The notes under the pieces: model-generated
Databases searched by the model: none
Seen by the model: the letters and a program-made list of their open reading frames with translations, nothing else
What the model was told of the DNA's origin: nothing
Part shown: piece after piece, positions 31,848 to 39,699 of the stretch
Numbering within the stretch: position 1 is the stretch's first letter
How the letters are laid out: each line of letters starts with the position of its first letter
NCBI RefSeq assembly: GCF_025377685.1
Contig: NZ_JACEHK010000017.1
Span: forward strand, 62,001-126,000
Length of the DNA stretch: 64,000 bases
Reading direction: 5' to 3'
DNA from: Anaerobacillus sp. CMMVII
Lineage (GTDB): Bacteria > Bacillota > Bacilli > Bacillales > Anaerobacillaceae
Position numbers and translations under genes: made by a program

Positions 31848-33986
31848 ATGTTTAAAACATTAAAAGCGAAACTATTAACTTTCTTTTTATTAATAACACT
31901 TTTTCCGCTTTTGTTCTTAGGTTATATCTCCTATCAGTCACAAAAATATGAGCTTACGAAATCAATCGAACAATCATTAGTAACATTTTCTAGCGAACTA
32001 GCCCTAGATGTTGAGAAATTATTAACTGAACGGGTGTTAGACCTCCAGCATTTAGCATTGAATCCGGTTGTCATGGACCCAAATGCTACAACTGAAGAGA
32101 TTACAGAGCAATTTCATCAATTCGTTAATGTCTATGATATTTATAAGGATACTATTTTTGTAAACCCTGAGGGGATTGTTTCGGTAAGCTTAATTGACCA
32201 TGTCGTTGGCAATGATTTCACTGAACGAATTTGGTTCCAAGCGTCAATGCGAGGCGAGGTCTACATTTCGGATATTTATTTATCAACGGTTCTCCATGAA
32301 CCGATTCTAGTCATGTCTGCGCCTGTATTCGATAAAAATGGCGAGGTTATAGGCGTGATTTCTCCAATGTTTGATTTAAATCATCTTTGGAAAACATTTA
32401 ATAAGTTTTCGGAGCTTGAACAGGTGGCTGGGTTAGGAGGCTATGCCTTCTTAATGAACATAAATGGAGACATCATCGCTCATCCTGATCAGAGTAAAAT
32501 ATTAACTGAAAATTATTTAATAAAGAACAGTCTTACGACGGATCATTTAATTAATAAAAGTGACCAACGAAAAATATATTATAACGATGACAGTGATGTT
32601 GTCTTAGCCTACGAAAAAATTCGTAAATTAGTTGGTTTTGATGAGGAATGGTTTGTTGGAATCTCCGTTTCAAAAACGGCCCTTTTTGCACCACTTCAAA
32701 AGTTGCTTACTAATTACCTATTGATCATTGGTCTAGTTCTCCTTCTCACAAAGATTGCTATTTTTAAGCTATCTGATTTTATCGTTAGGCCATTGGCAAG
32801 CTTAGGGGAAGCAACGTCTGATATTGTCATTGGTAGACCAATTTCAGCAAAAATGAAAAACTCGTATGAGGAAATTAGTCGTTTAAATCACACCTTTCTG
32901 ACTATGGCTGAAAAGCTAGCGGAAAGGGATCGTGCGGATAAAAAGTCTACATTGATTATTGAAACGACTGATAATGGAGTCATCGCGATAAATAAACAGA
33001 CATTGCAGATAACGACGTTTAACCGGATGTGCGAAGAGTTGTTTCAGTTGAATAAGCATGAGGTTATTGGTCAAACGATTGGTGAGCTTTCAAAGCAATC
33101 AGAAAGCTTTCATCATTTCGTCATTGCTAGCAAGATACCTACATATCTAAATGAAGAAGCAAATAAAAAGTTTGAACTTGAATGTAATTTGAGACAGAAA
33201 GCCTATCATTTTTTCGTTAGTGTCTCCTCTCTTCCGTCTTTAGAAAATGAAGAGATGCATGACGAAATACTGCTAGTTTTGAATGACCTGACTGAAAAAA
33301 GGCAAATGGAGCGAGAACTACAACGTTCGGAACAGCTAAAGGTTGTCGGCGAAATGTCAGCGGGCTTAGCTCACGAGATTCGGAATCCGCTCTCAATTAT
33401 CCGGGGCTTTATCCAGCTTTTTAGAAAAGAAGAAGAAGGCTCAAAAAAGGGGTATTACGATATTATTATTAATGAAATTGACCGAGTCAACAATTTCATC
33501 ACGGATTTACTAAATATCGCTAATCCAAAGCCTGTGAATGATATGAAAGAGATCAATGTTGTTTGCTTATTGGAAGACTTATTACTTCTGCAATCTTCAC
33601 AGCTTTATAAAAAGGGCATATCCGTTGTAAAAGAGTTTGAGCCACCGCCAGCGGTAGTTGTAGATTCTAGTAAACTTCAACAAGTATGTATTAACATTAT
33701 TCAAAATGCGGTTGAAGCGATGCCAGAGGGTGGCACGTTAACTGTAGCTACGACACATTTAGTTCCAGAAAACAAAGTGTGTATTAGCATTTCAGATACT
33801 GGTCTAGGGATGGATAAGAAAACTCTTGAAAAGATAGGAACGCCATTTTACACGACTAAAGCAACAGGCACCGGATTAGGCTTAGCAACGAGCTACCGAA
33901 TTATCGAGGAAATGAACGGGTCCATTGCGGTTACTAGTGAGATTAATAAAGGAAGCACATTTCATATCTACTTAAAAAGAGACTAA
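31848..33986 (+). CDS. Membrane histidine kinase with Cache and PAS domains, sporulation-kinase-like
   Basis: A 712-residue orphan kinase. Membrane helix at about 8-28, extracellular dCache-like domain about 35-280, second helix about 288-308, HAMP-like linker, PAS about 370-480, HisKA with AGLAHEIRNPLSIIRGF (phospho-His about 509), HATPase_c about 605-712 (N-box QNAVEAMPEGG, DTGLGM, TGLGLATSY). The H-box is of the type found in sporulation kinases that feed Spo0F, and there is no regulator gene beside it. Start is ATG at 31848 with TAAGGAG; an in-frame ATG at 31830 lies before that site. A second kinase gene with a very similar H-box follows. Confidence 0.88.
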   Translation: MFKTLKAKLLTFFLLITLFPLLFLGYISYQSQKYELTKSIEQSLVTFSSELALDVEKLLTERVLDLQHLALNPVVMDPNATTEEITEQFHQFVNVYDIYKDTIFVNPEGIVSVSLIDHVVGNDFTERIWFQASMRGEVYISDIYLSTVLHEPILVMSAPVFDKNGEVIGVISPMFDLNHLWKTFNKFSELEQVAGLGGYAFLMNINGDIIAHPDQSKILTENYLIKNSLTTDHLINKSDQRKIYYNDDSDVVLAYEKIRKLVGFDEEWFVGISVSKTALFAPLQKLLTNYLLIIGLVLLLTKIAIFKLSDFIVRPLASLGEATSDIVIGRPISAKMKNSYEEISRLNHTFLTMAEKLAERDRADKKSTLIIETTDNGVIAINKQTLQITTFNRMCEELFQLNKHEVIGQTIGELSKQSESFHHFVIASKIPTYLNEEANKKFELECNLRQKAYHFFVSVSSLPSLENEEMHDEILLVLNDLTEKRQMERELQRSEQLKVVGEMSAGLAHEIRNPLSIIRGFIQLFRKEEEGSKKGYYDIIINEIDRVNNFITDLLNIANPKPVNDMKEINVVCLLEDLLLLQSSQLYKKGISVVKEFEPPPAVVVDSSKLQQVCINIIQNAVEAMPEGGTLTVATTHLVPENKVCISISDTGLGMDKKTLEKIGTPFYTTKATGTGLGLATSYRIIEEMNGSIAVTSEINKGSTFHIYLKRD

Positions 33987-34003
33987 TATTAGTCTCTTTT
34001 TGT
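33975..34003 (+). terminator. Palindromic terminator overlapping the kinase stop codon
   Basis: AAAAGAGACTAAT (33975-33987) and ATTAGTCTCTTTT (33988-34000) are fully complementary, ending in T's. The TAA stop (33984-33986) lies within the left arm. Confidence 0.8.
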
Positions 34004-34071
34004 TTACACGAACGCCTACATGTTATACTAATGGTAAATATTTCAGATAATAGTCAAGGAAGAGAGATCCG

Positions 34072-35267
34072 ATGAATAATCATAGAATTCTTATCCATAA
34101 TCGCAATCAATTGATGGCAAAATTAATGTGGTTTTTTCTATTTTTGTCTATATTAGTTAATGGAATCGTTGACCCAGCGATCTTAGTCGTGATTATTCCG
34201 ACAGGTCTCTTTTGTTGTCTAGTTGCATCGGTATTTGTTGCAAAAAAATGGCTGGTTACGCAAACACCTGTGATCATTGTGACTGTTATTTTCCTTTTTT
34301 TCATTACTCTAGTCCTATTTGAGCCTTTACTAATAAATTTTGTCTACATTTGGTTTGCGTTAATTTTAAGTTCGATTTATCAGCAATATAAGCCGATTTT
34401 ACTAGCTGGAATTTATTCGTTAGGATTTACGATTTATATTTTTTATAACTATCATGCGGAAGTATTTCCTTTTACGGACCAAGAGGATATTGTCTATTTA
34501 GGCCTATTTTCAGTGTTTGTAACAATTTTTCTGATATATGCCAGTAAGTTTAATGAAAAGTTGCAGGAAAAATTACAACAGGAGAAGATGCAACAGAAGA
34601 ATTGCTTCGGAAATCTGAAAAACTCGCGGTGGTAGGGCAGTTGGCAGCAGGAGTCGCACATGAAATTCGCAATCCGCTCGCGGTCATTTCAGGGTTTATT
34701 CAAATGATGGAGAAAGATCGACAAGGTGCAAATCACCGTGAGATCATGCTCCAAGAATTGAACCGAATTAATTTAATCATCAGTGAGTTTCTAGTTTTTT
34801 CAAAACCTCAGTCACCTCAATTTGAAACAGAAGATCTAAAGAAAATCGTCTCTGAGGTCGTGACGTTGTTACAGCCAGAAGCGCTTTTAAAAGATGCGAT
34901 GATTAATTTTTTAGAATCCAAACAAGACATATTCGTTGAGTGTGAGAAAAATCAGATCAAGCAAGTATTAATCAATTTAATAAAAAATGCGATTGAAGCT
35001 ATGCCAACTGGTGGGAATGTCATGGTTGAATTGCTTGTAGTAGATGGAAGTAAGATCCGAATGAAGGTCACGGACGAAGGGTTAGGGATACCCGAAGAAC
35101 AAATTACAAAGTTAGGCGAGCCTTTTTTTACGACCAAAGATACCGGGACTGGTCTTGGGTTAATGGTGAGCCAAAAAATAATCGAGAATCACCAAGGCAA
35201 GATCAAATTTTTAAGCAAGGTCGGCAACGGAACGACTGTTGAAGTAGATCTTCCTCAAAAAAAATGA
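34072..35267 (+). pseudogene. Membrane histidine kinase split by a frameshift near 34570-34600
   Basis: The first frame (34072-34635) encodes about six membrane segments and a short coiled coil; the second (to 35267) encodes TEELLRKSEKLAVVGQLAAG, then VAHEIRNPLAVISGF (HisKA) and HATPase_c (LIKNAIEAMPTGG, DEGLGIPE, TGTGLGLMVS). Together they make a membrane kinase like B. subtilis KinB-type proteins. Joining needs one extra base; A5 at 34567-34571 is one candidate site. Alternatively the second half may be translated separately from TTG at 34602, but that has no well-placed ribosome binding site. Mutation or sequencing error cannot be told apart. Confidence 0.7.
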
Positions 35268-35284
35268 AAATAGTGAGGGATACG

Positions 35285-35536
35285 ATGAATATTGGAACTG
35301 AAGTGATTATCAATAAGCTAGAAGAGAAAGTTACATCGGTAAAAAAAGCGATACATACACAGGACAACGAACGACTTACTGAGGATTTAATTAGTATTAA
35401 GGCTTACTGTGACCTGCTTTTAGAAGCAAGAAAAGACGTAAGACCAGCTGTTGTTATGGAAACGAAAATAACTAGCAGTGAGACAAAGGTAGTACTGAAA
35501 GAAAAACCTGATAGTGAAAGCTTATTTGATTTTTAG
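35285..35536 (+). CDS. ywdI: YwdI-family protein (DUF5327)
   Basis: A short cytoplasmic protein of unknown function. Start is ATG at 35285 with GAGGGAT before it, giving MNIGTEVIINKLEEKV; an ATG at 35264 overlaps the preceding stop and lacks a ribosome binding site. The first 55 residues are helical and the C-terminal 30 are low complexity, ending SLFDF. Position between ung and ywdK and the N-terminal pattern match B. subtilis ywdI. Confidence 0.75.
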   Translation: MNIGTEVIINKLEEKVTSVKKAIHTQDNERLTEDLISIKAYCDLLLEARKDVRPAVVMETKITSSETKVVLKEKPDSESLFDF

Positions 35537-35601
35537 CACTCATAATAAACGAAAGTTAAGACCAAATTAAAGGGAGAGGTAAATTTTAAGGAGGCTTAGC
35601 T

Positions 35602-35907
35602 ATGAATTATAACTATAGTAATATTGGAGTTCCAGTATTTTTTACGACGAGGGACAATAATAATCAGGATACAACGAAATTATTTGAGGATCGCTATGAA
35701 GTCTTTGTCGAGGGAAAATATGTCGGCGAGAAAACATTGTATGCACAGAATGAAGATTTTCATGATGTTGGTGACTTTTTAGAACGACAGGGCTTTCAAA
35801 ACGTCGAGGTTGAATTAAACGGAGATCACATTATTGTTCATGCAGATAATGGTGAGGAAGCTTCACGAATGAGACAAGCCTTGGAAGTTTACTTAAAGAA
35901 CCGCTAA
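35602..35907 (+). CDS. Small protein of unknown function
   Basis: 101 residues with AAGGAGG upstream of the ATG. The C-terminal half, RYEVFVEGKYVGEKTLYAQN to YLKNR, looks like a small alpha/beta domain; no motif or membrane segment is seen. B. subtilis has the transporter ywdJ at this place in the order, which this is not. Probably a Bacillaceae-specific protein. Confidence 0.7.
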   Translation: MNYNYSNIGVPVFFTTRDNNNQDTTKLFEDRYEVFVEGKYVGEKTLYAQNEDFHDVGDFLERQGFQNVEVELNGDHIIVHADNGEEASRMRQALEVYLKNR

Positions 35908-35980
35908 TCCAATTTTTGAAGATTTGCTGTGACTATGCTATTCTGTGTGAAAAGATAAGATTGAGCAAAGGAGCATAGTT

Positions 35981-36355
35981 ATGATGAAACTATTTTTAAT
36001 AATTGGTAGTATAAATATGGTTTTAGCTGTAGGTTTAGGTGCCTTTGGAGCACATGGCTTGCAAGGGAAACTAACGACGCGAATGCTGGAGATCTACCAA
36101 ACAGGTGTACAATACCACATGATTCATGCCATTGGCATCTTAATTATTGCGATTGTCGCTGATCGCCTTGGTAGCCCAGGAATGATTACATGGGCCGGTT
36201 GGTCAATGTTCATTGGCATACTCTTCTTTTCTGGGAGCTTGTACATATTGAGTATTTCCGGCGTAAAAATCCTTGGAGCAATTACACCAATTGGTGGTGT
36301 TTTCTTCATGGTCGGTTGGGTGCTGCTCGCTTTAGCTGCTTTTAAAGGGTTATAA
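35981..36355 (+). CDS. ywdK: DUF423 membrane protein (YwdK)
   Basis: A 124-residue protein with four membrane helices. The family signature GAFGAHGL at about 22-29 and the polar YQTGVQYHMIHAIG stretch are present, followed by GWSMFIGILFFSGSLY and GAITPIGG. Function is unknown. Order next to gerQ agrees with B. subtilis. GAGGAG-type site (AAAGGAG) precedes the ATG. Ends with a terminator. Confidence 0.88.
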   Translation: MMKLFLIIGSINMVLAVGLGAFGAHGLQGKLTTRMLEIYQTGVQYHMIHAIGILIIAIVADRLGSPGMITWAGWSMFIGILFFSGSLYILSISGVKILGAITPIGGVFFMVGWVLLALAAFKGL

Positions 36356-36362
36356 AAAAATG

Positions 36363-36402
36363 CTTGGATGGAATTAAGTTTCCGCCAAGCGTTTTTTTGT
36401 TT
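36363..36402 (+). terminator. Terminator after ywdK
   Basis: GCTTGG and CCAAGC arms with a T7 run following; loop of about 19 bases that contains a further GGAA/TTCC pair. Confidence 0.75.
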
Positions 36403-36419
36403 TACGACTTGGCGTTGTT

Positions 36420-36640
36420 TTTAGAACAGGAAGCGAGATTTCTAGGTAGGAGTTAGGAAGATCGGCTGGAATAACCCTGATTGGAACGCAAAACGGTACG
36501 AAACCAGGTCAAAATTGTTCCAAGAACTCTGATTGGAAGATGAAAAGTATTTCCGAATCTGAGTCACCTTCGGAAAGGATTACTCCTAGAAGAAGAAAAG
36601 CATTCCAAATCCGAAAGGCGTCTCGCCAACTACTGAATCA
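36420..36640. repeat. Degenerate tandem repeat region with about 52-bp period
   Basis: No gene is credible here. CTGATTGGAA occurs at 36477-36486 and 36529-36538, exactly 52 apart, and GAAAAGTATTTCCGAA (36543) and GAAAAGCATTCCAAA (36595) are also 52 apart. Units contain inverted pairs such as TTGGAAC/GTTCCAA and TTCCGAA/TTCGGAA. The unit resembles that at 17040-17140 on the other strand and, in period, the large array at 43597-44090. Confidence 0.6.
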
Positions 36641-36642
36641 AC

Positions 36643-36681
36643 AAAAATAGCATACCAATCGACAAAAGATTTGGTATGCTA
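36643..36681 (-). terminator. Terminator of gerQ
   Basis: TAGCATACCAA (36648-36658) pairs perfectly with TTGGTATGCTA (36671-36681). The A5 at 36643-36647 gives the T-run on the minus strand. Confidence 0.85.
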
Positions 36682-36732
36682 TAAAACTATTAATATAGGT
36701 TTTTACTACCTAATGAATTTAAAAATGGTCTC

Positions 36733-37206
36733 TTATCGTGGAGAATAGGTACCCATTGGCGGCACTGCAGCACCATATGGATAATCATACTCAATTGGTT
36801 CGTCAAAGACTACATAATCTAAATTTAGCATAAGTAATAAAAAGTACTGTCCAGCTTGTGGATCGCTAATGACAATATGGTCACGACCAGCTTCTTCAAC
36901 AATTCCTCTAAAGATTTTTGCATTCCATTCTACATTATTTTCATATGTCATATAGAAAGTAGCTACTTTACCCCGATTTAGTCGTAAAATATTTTCAATG
37001 TATGATTGCTCAAGAGGCAGCATTCCAGTGACTGGAGGCTGAGGAGTTGGCATTGGATATTGTTGTGCAAATCCTGGTGGGACTGGCATCGGTGCCCCCG
37101 GTAAAAATTGTTGCTGCTGAGGTGGGATTTGGTAAGGTAAGGCAGGTGCTTCTTGTGTTGGTGTTAAGGGTTGTTGCATCCAAGGTTGCTGCTGAAACGG
37201 ATACAT
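36733..37206 (-). CDS. gerQ: Spore coat protein GerQ
   Basis: Inner spore coat protein that CwlJ needs for its location; in B. subtilis it is cross-linked by transglutaminase. Of 157 residues, the first 60 are Pro/Gln-rich (PQQQQF, PTPQPP), and the rest is the conserved GerQ domain starting LPLEQSYIENILRLNRGKVA and ending with VVFDEPIEYDYPYG. Gln and Lys residues for cross-linking are plentiful. AAAGGAGTG precedes the ATG. It is downstream of cwlJ on the same strand, 132 bp apart. Confidence 0.93.
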   Translation of the reverse strand: MYPFQQQPWMQQPLTPTQEAPALPYQIPPQQQQFLPGAPMPVPPGFAQQYPMPTPQPPVTGMLPLEQSYIENILRLNRGKVATFYMTYENNVEWNAKIFRGIVEEAGRDHIVISDPQAGQYFLLLMLNLDYVVFDEPIEYDYPYGAAVPPMGTYSPR

Positions 37207-37283
37207 GATATCACTCCTTTATAAATGATAGGGCAATTTTCGCGTAATCTTTTTTTTAATGTCTAACTTCCAATTAGGTAGGA

Positions 37284-37313
37284 GTAACTTTGTTATGAAA
37301 GCAACAAAGTTAC
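37284..37313. repeat. Short hairpin resembling the MITE-like ends
   Basis: GTAACTTTGTT (37284-37294) and AACAAAGTTAC (37303-37313) are exact inverted repeats followed by GAAAAGAGC, the end sequence of the MITE-like family. It may be a deletion remnant with only the ends left. It lies between cwlJ and gerQ and may affect read-through. Confidence 0.5.
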
Positions 37314-37338
37314 GAAAAGAGCGGTTGATAAAAAACCA

Positions 37339-37770
37339 CTAATATGTTGAATAAACCGACGGACATTCACTTGCTAACGGTGTATAGAAACAGTGAAGCT
37401 TATATCTCCCTGAGTTCCATTGACCCCACCATTGGGCTGGACATCCTGCCGCTGGTCGGAAAAACCATAAAGCAAATTCAGCTGGATGGTGTCTTTCACC
37501 TTTGATCACCTTTCTTGCAAGTCGAATTTCCTTTTCTCTTGCGCCTTGATAAAAATAACCTTTTTGAACAGCTTCAAATCCACCTGGTGATTGAAAAGCC
37601 ATTCTTTCAATCGAATTTATATCGCGAAAATCTAAACAGTCAACTCGAGTTCGATTAACCATGACATTTCCCGCCATAAGCATCCCTAGCTCTCCTTCAC
37701 CTTCTGCCTCTGCTCGCATTAATCGAGCTAGCACTTTCACATCATTTTCTGTAGCTTTTATGACTGCCAT
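37339..37770 (-). CDS. cwlJ: Spore cortex-lytic hydrolase CwlJ
   Basis: Degrades spore cortex peptidoglycan during germination, notably in response to Ca-dipicolinate. The 143-residue protein is a SleB/CwlJ hydrolase with the catalytic glutamate in LARLMRAEAEGEG (about residue 21) and GNVMVNR, YFYQGARE and HPAEFALWFF stretches as in B. subtilis CwlJ. ATG at 37770 follows AGGAGGTGA; a GTG at 37779 lies inside that site and is not the start. No signal peptide, as expected for a coat-located protein deposited from the mother cell. GerQ is encoded next. Confidence 0.94.
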   Translation of the reverse strand: MAVIKATENDVKVLARLMRAEAEGEGELGMLMAGNVMVNRTRVDCLDFRDINSIERMAFQSPGGFEAVQKGYFYQGAREKEIRLARKVIKGERHHPAEFALWFFRPAAGCPAQWWGQWNSGRYKLHCFYTPLASECPSVYSTY

Positions 37771-37790
37771 TTTACTCACCTCCTATATTT

Positions 37791-37952
37791 ATGTAAGCTA
37801 CAAAGTTGACTGATCAGGAGCAAGATTATTACAGAATACTTGGCAAATAAAAAAACTACAGCTAATCTACGATTATTGGTAAACTTCTTTCACTATCTTA
37901 TTCCTATGATTGGGAGTTCTGAATTATGAATTAAAAAGAATGTAGCTTACAT
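37791..37952. repeat. 162-bp segment with perfect 12-bp inverted ends upstream of cwlJ
   Basis: ATGTAAGCTACA at 37791-37802 is the exact reverse complement of TGTAGCTTACAT at 37941-37952. The inside shows no gene. It could be a small inserted element that now forms the cwlJ promoter region. No second copy was seen in this window. Confidence 0.5.
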
Positions 37953-37954
37953 AT

Positions 37955-37980
37955 AAAAAAGCCAGATCATAATGATCTGA
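37955..37980 (-). terminator. Terminator of hemQ
   Basis: CAGATCAT (37963-37970) pairs with ATGATCTG (37972-37979); A6 at 37955-37960 gives the T-run on the minus strand. Confidence 0.8.
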
Positions 37981-37989
37981 CTCTGAAGA

Positions 37990-38733
37990 TTATATGTGTA
38001 AATAACTAGGAATTGACTCTTTTACTAAAAGATTTCCGACGAAGAATGATCCGAACTCTCCGTAACGAGCACTTACTTCATCAAAACGCATTTCATATAC
38101 AAGTTTTTTAAATTGGAGAACATCATCTGAGAATAATGTTACGCCCCATTCCCAATCGTCGAATCCTACAGAACCTGTAATGATTTGTTTTACCTTACCA
38201 GCATATCCTCTACCAATCATGCCGTGGCTACGCATTAATGTTTTGCGCTCTTCCATTGGAAGCATGTACCAGTTGTCGTTGCCTTCGCGACGCTTGTTCA
38301 TTGGGTAGAAGCAAATATATTTTGATTTAGGTAGTGTTGGTTTTAAACGCGCTTGAATTTCAGGATCAGTGTTAGGGTCTACACTTGCAGGAAGGTAGTT
38401 ACTTAACTCGACAACTGAAACATAAGAGTATGTAGGGATTGTGTACTCTGCAAAACGAGTTTTGTTAAACGCATTTTCAATTTCATTTAGCTCTTCCATT
38501 GTTGGACGTAACAACATGATGGAAAGATCCGCTTTTTGACCAACAATGCTATAAAGAGCATGGCTTCCAGCTTTGCGAAGTTCAGTAGTTTCCCACTTTT
38601 CTAATAATCCTAAAAGTTCATTTGTGATTGATTGACGCTCTTCTGTTGAAAGGTACTTCCACTTTTCCCAATTCATTGCTCTGAAATCGTGTAAACAATA
38701 CCAGCCTTCTAATGTTATTGCTGCTTCACTCAT
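37990..38733 (-). CDS. hemQ: Coproheme decarboxylase HemQ
   Basis: Last step of heme synthesis in Gram-positive bacteria: two oxidative decarboxylations of coproheme. The 247-residue protein is of the chlorite dismutase fold. The catalytic tyrosine is in [16 protein letters not shown] (about 142-157) and the heme-ligand histidine in [16 protein letters not shown] (about 171). The distal Arg of true chlorite dismutases is replaced, as in HemQ, by the Gln-containing region. AGGAGTGG precedes the ATG. In B. subtilis the gene (ywfI) also lies beside pta; here a fatty acid block has been placed between them. Confidence 0.93.
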   Translation of the reverse strand: MSEAAITLEGWYCLHDFRAMNWEKWKYLSTEERQSITNELLGLLEKWETTELRKAGSHALYSIVGQKADLSIMLLRPTMEELNEIENAFNKTRFAEYTIPTYSYVSVVELSNYLPASVDPNTDPEIQARLKPTLPKSKYICFYPMNKRREGNDNWYMLPMEERKTLMRSHGMIGRGYAGKVKQIITGSVGFDDWEWGVTLFSDDVLQFKKLVYEMRFDEVSARYGEFGSFFVGNLLVKESIPSYLHI

Positions 38734-38894
38734 TCATATCCACTCCTCAAAATGTATCTTAATGAAAAACTATACTTATTCTCTTGTTATAACTACTATT
38801 TCTATGTTCATTATACTATTTACAATCTAAAAAACCAAATAAACAGTTTAGCGAATATAAAGATGTCAACGCTTTGTAACATATCTAAACTCAT

Positions 38895-38924
38895 AAAAAA
38901 GCGAATGCCATAGTTAGCATTCAC
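38895..38924 (-). terminator. Terminator of the enoyl-CoA hydratase operon
   Basis: GCGAATGC (38901-38908) pairs with GCATTCAC (38917-38924) with one G-U; A6 at 38895-38900 gives the T-run on the minus strand. Confidence 0.7.
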
Positions 38925-38937
38925 TTTTTATTCTACA

Positions 38938-39684
38938 TTATTTACCTTTCATGACAAAACTTTGGATGGCTCGCATATGTTCAGGAGTTTTTCCAGCTTG
39001 ACGTTGTGTCTGAACCTCCATCTCTAATACTTCAGTAAGTGATTTATCAAAAGAGTTACGCATATTTTTTTTCATTAAGCCAAAGGTGGTGCTAGGAACT
39101 TGGGTAAGTTTAGTAGCAAATTCGCTAGGGTTACCAATCTGATTGATCAGGCCGCAGCTAAGTGCCTCTTCAGCGGTAATTGGTTCGCCTAAACAAAGCT
39201 CTACTGCTTTTTGAAGGCCAACAATTCTCGGTAGATAGTAGGAAGCACCAGCATCAGGAACAAGGGCAATTTTTAAAAAGCTAACGCCTAAAATCGCACT
39301 TGGCTCTGCGTATCGAAAATCACAAGCGAGTGCGATGCTTAAGCCGGCGCCGACTGCTGTACCATTTAAATAAGCAATAATCGGTTTATCGATTGCCTCA
39401 ATGATTTCAATTAATTTGTTATACGTTTTAGCAAGGTAATCACCGTGATCAAACGAAGCAAAGTCGTGAACAGGAATGCTTTTTAAATCGGCTCCACTAG
39501 AAAACGCGCCTTCTTTTCCTTGAAGAATGATGACTTTAACGGTTGGATCATTGTCTGCTTCTGTAAAAGCTTGCTGTAAATCCTCATGCATCTCTAAATT
39601 AATGGCATTTTTTACTTCAGGACGATTTAGTGTTATTGTAGCAATTCCATTATGAGCTTCAAGTAGGACAGTTCCGTTTTTCAT
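38938..39684 (-). CDS. Enoyl-CoA hydratase/isomerase
   Basis: Crotonase-fold enzyme, about 248 residues, likely adds water to enoyl-CoA or isomerises it during beta-oxidation. Seen: TLNRPEVKNAIN at about 14-25, the first oxyanion-hole loop EGAFSSGADLKSI (about 59-71) and the second in NGTAVGAGLSIALACDFR (about 102-119). At the usual catalytic-glutamate region the motif reads FLKIALVPDAGASYYLPR, with Asp in the second position as in some isomerases. ATG at 39684 follows GAGGAG; a GTG at 39693 is within that site. It is 15 bp behind the fadH-like gene, so they form an operon. Confidence 0.88.
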   Translation of the reverse strand: MKNGTVLLEAHNGIATITLNRPEVKNAINLEMHEDLQQAFTEADNDPTVKVIILQGKEGAFSSGADLKSIPVHDFASFDHGDYLAKTYNKLIEIIEAIDKPIIAYLNGTAVGAGLSIALACDFRYAEPSAILGVSFLKIALVPDAGASYYLPRIVGLQKAVELCLGEPITAEEALSCGLINQIGNPSEFATKLTQVPSTTFGLMKKNMRNSFDKSLTEVLEMEVQTQRQAGKTPEHMRAIQSFVMKGK

Positions 39685-39699
39685 AAATTCCACTCCTCA

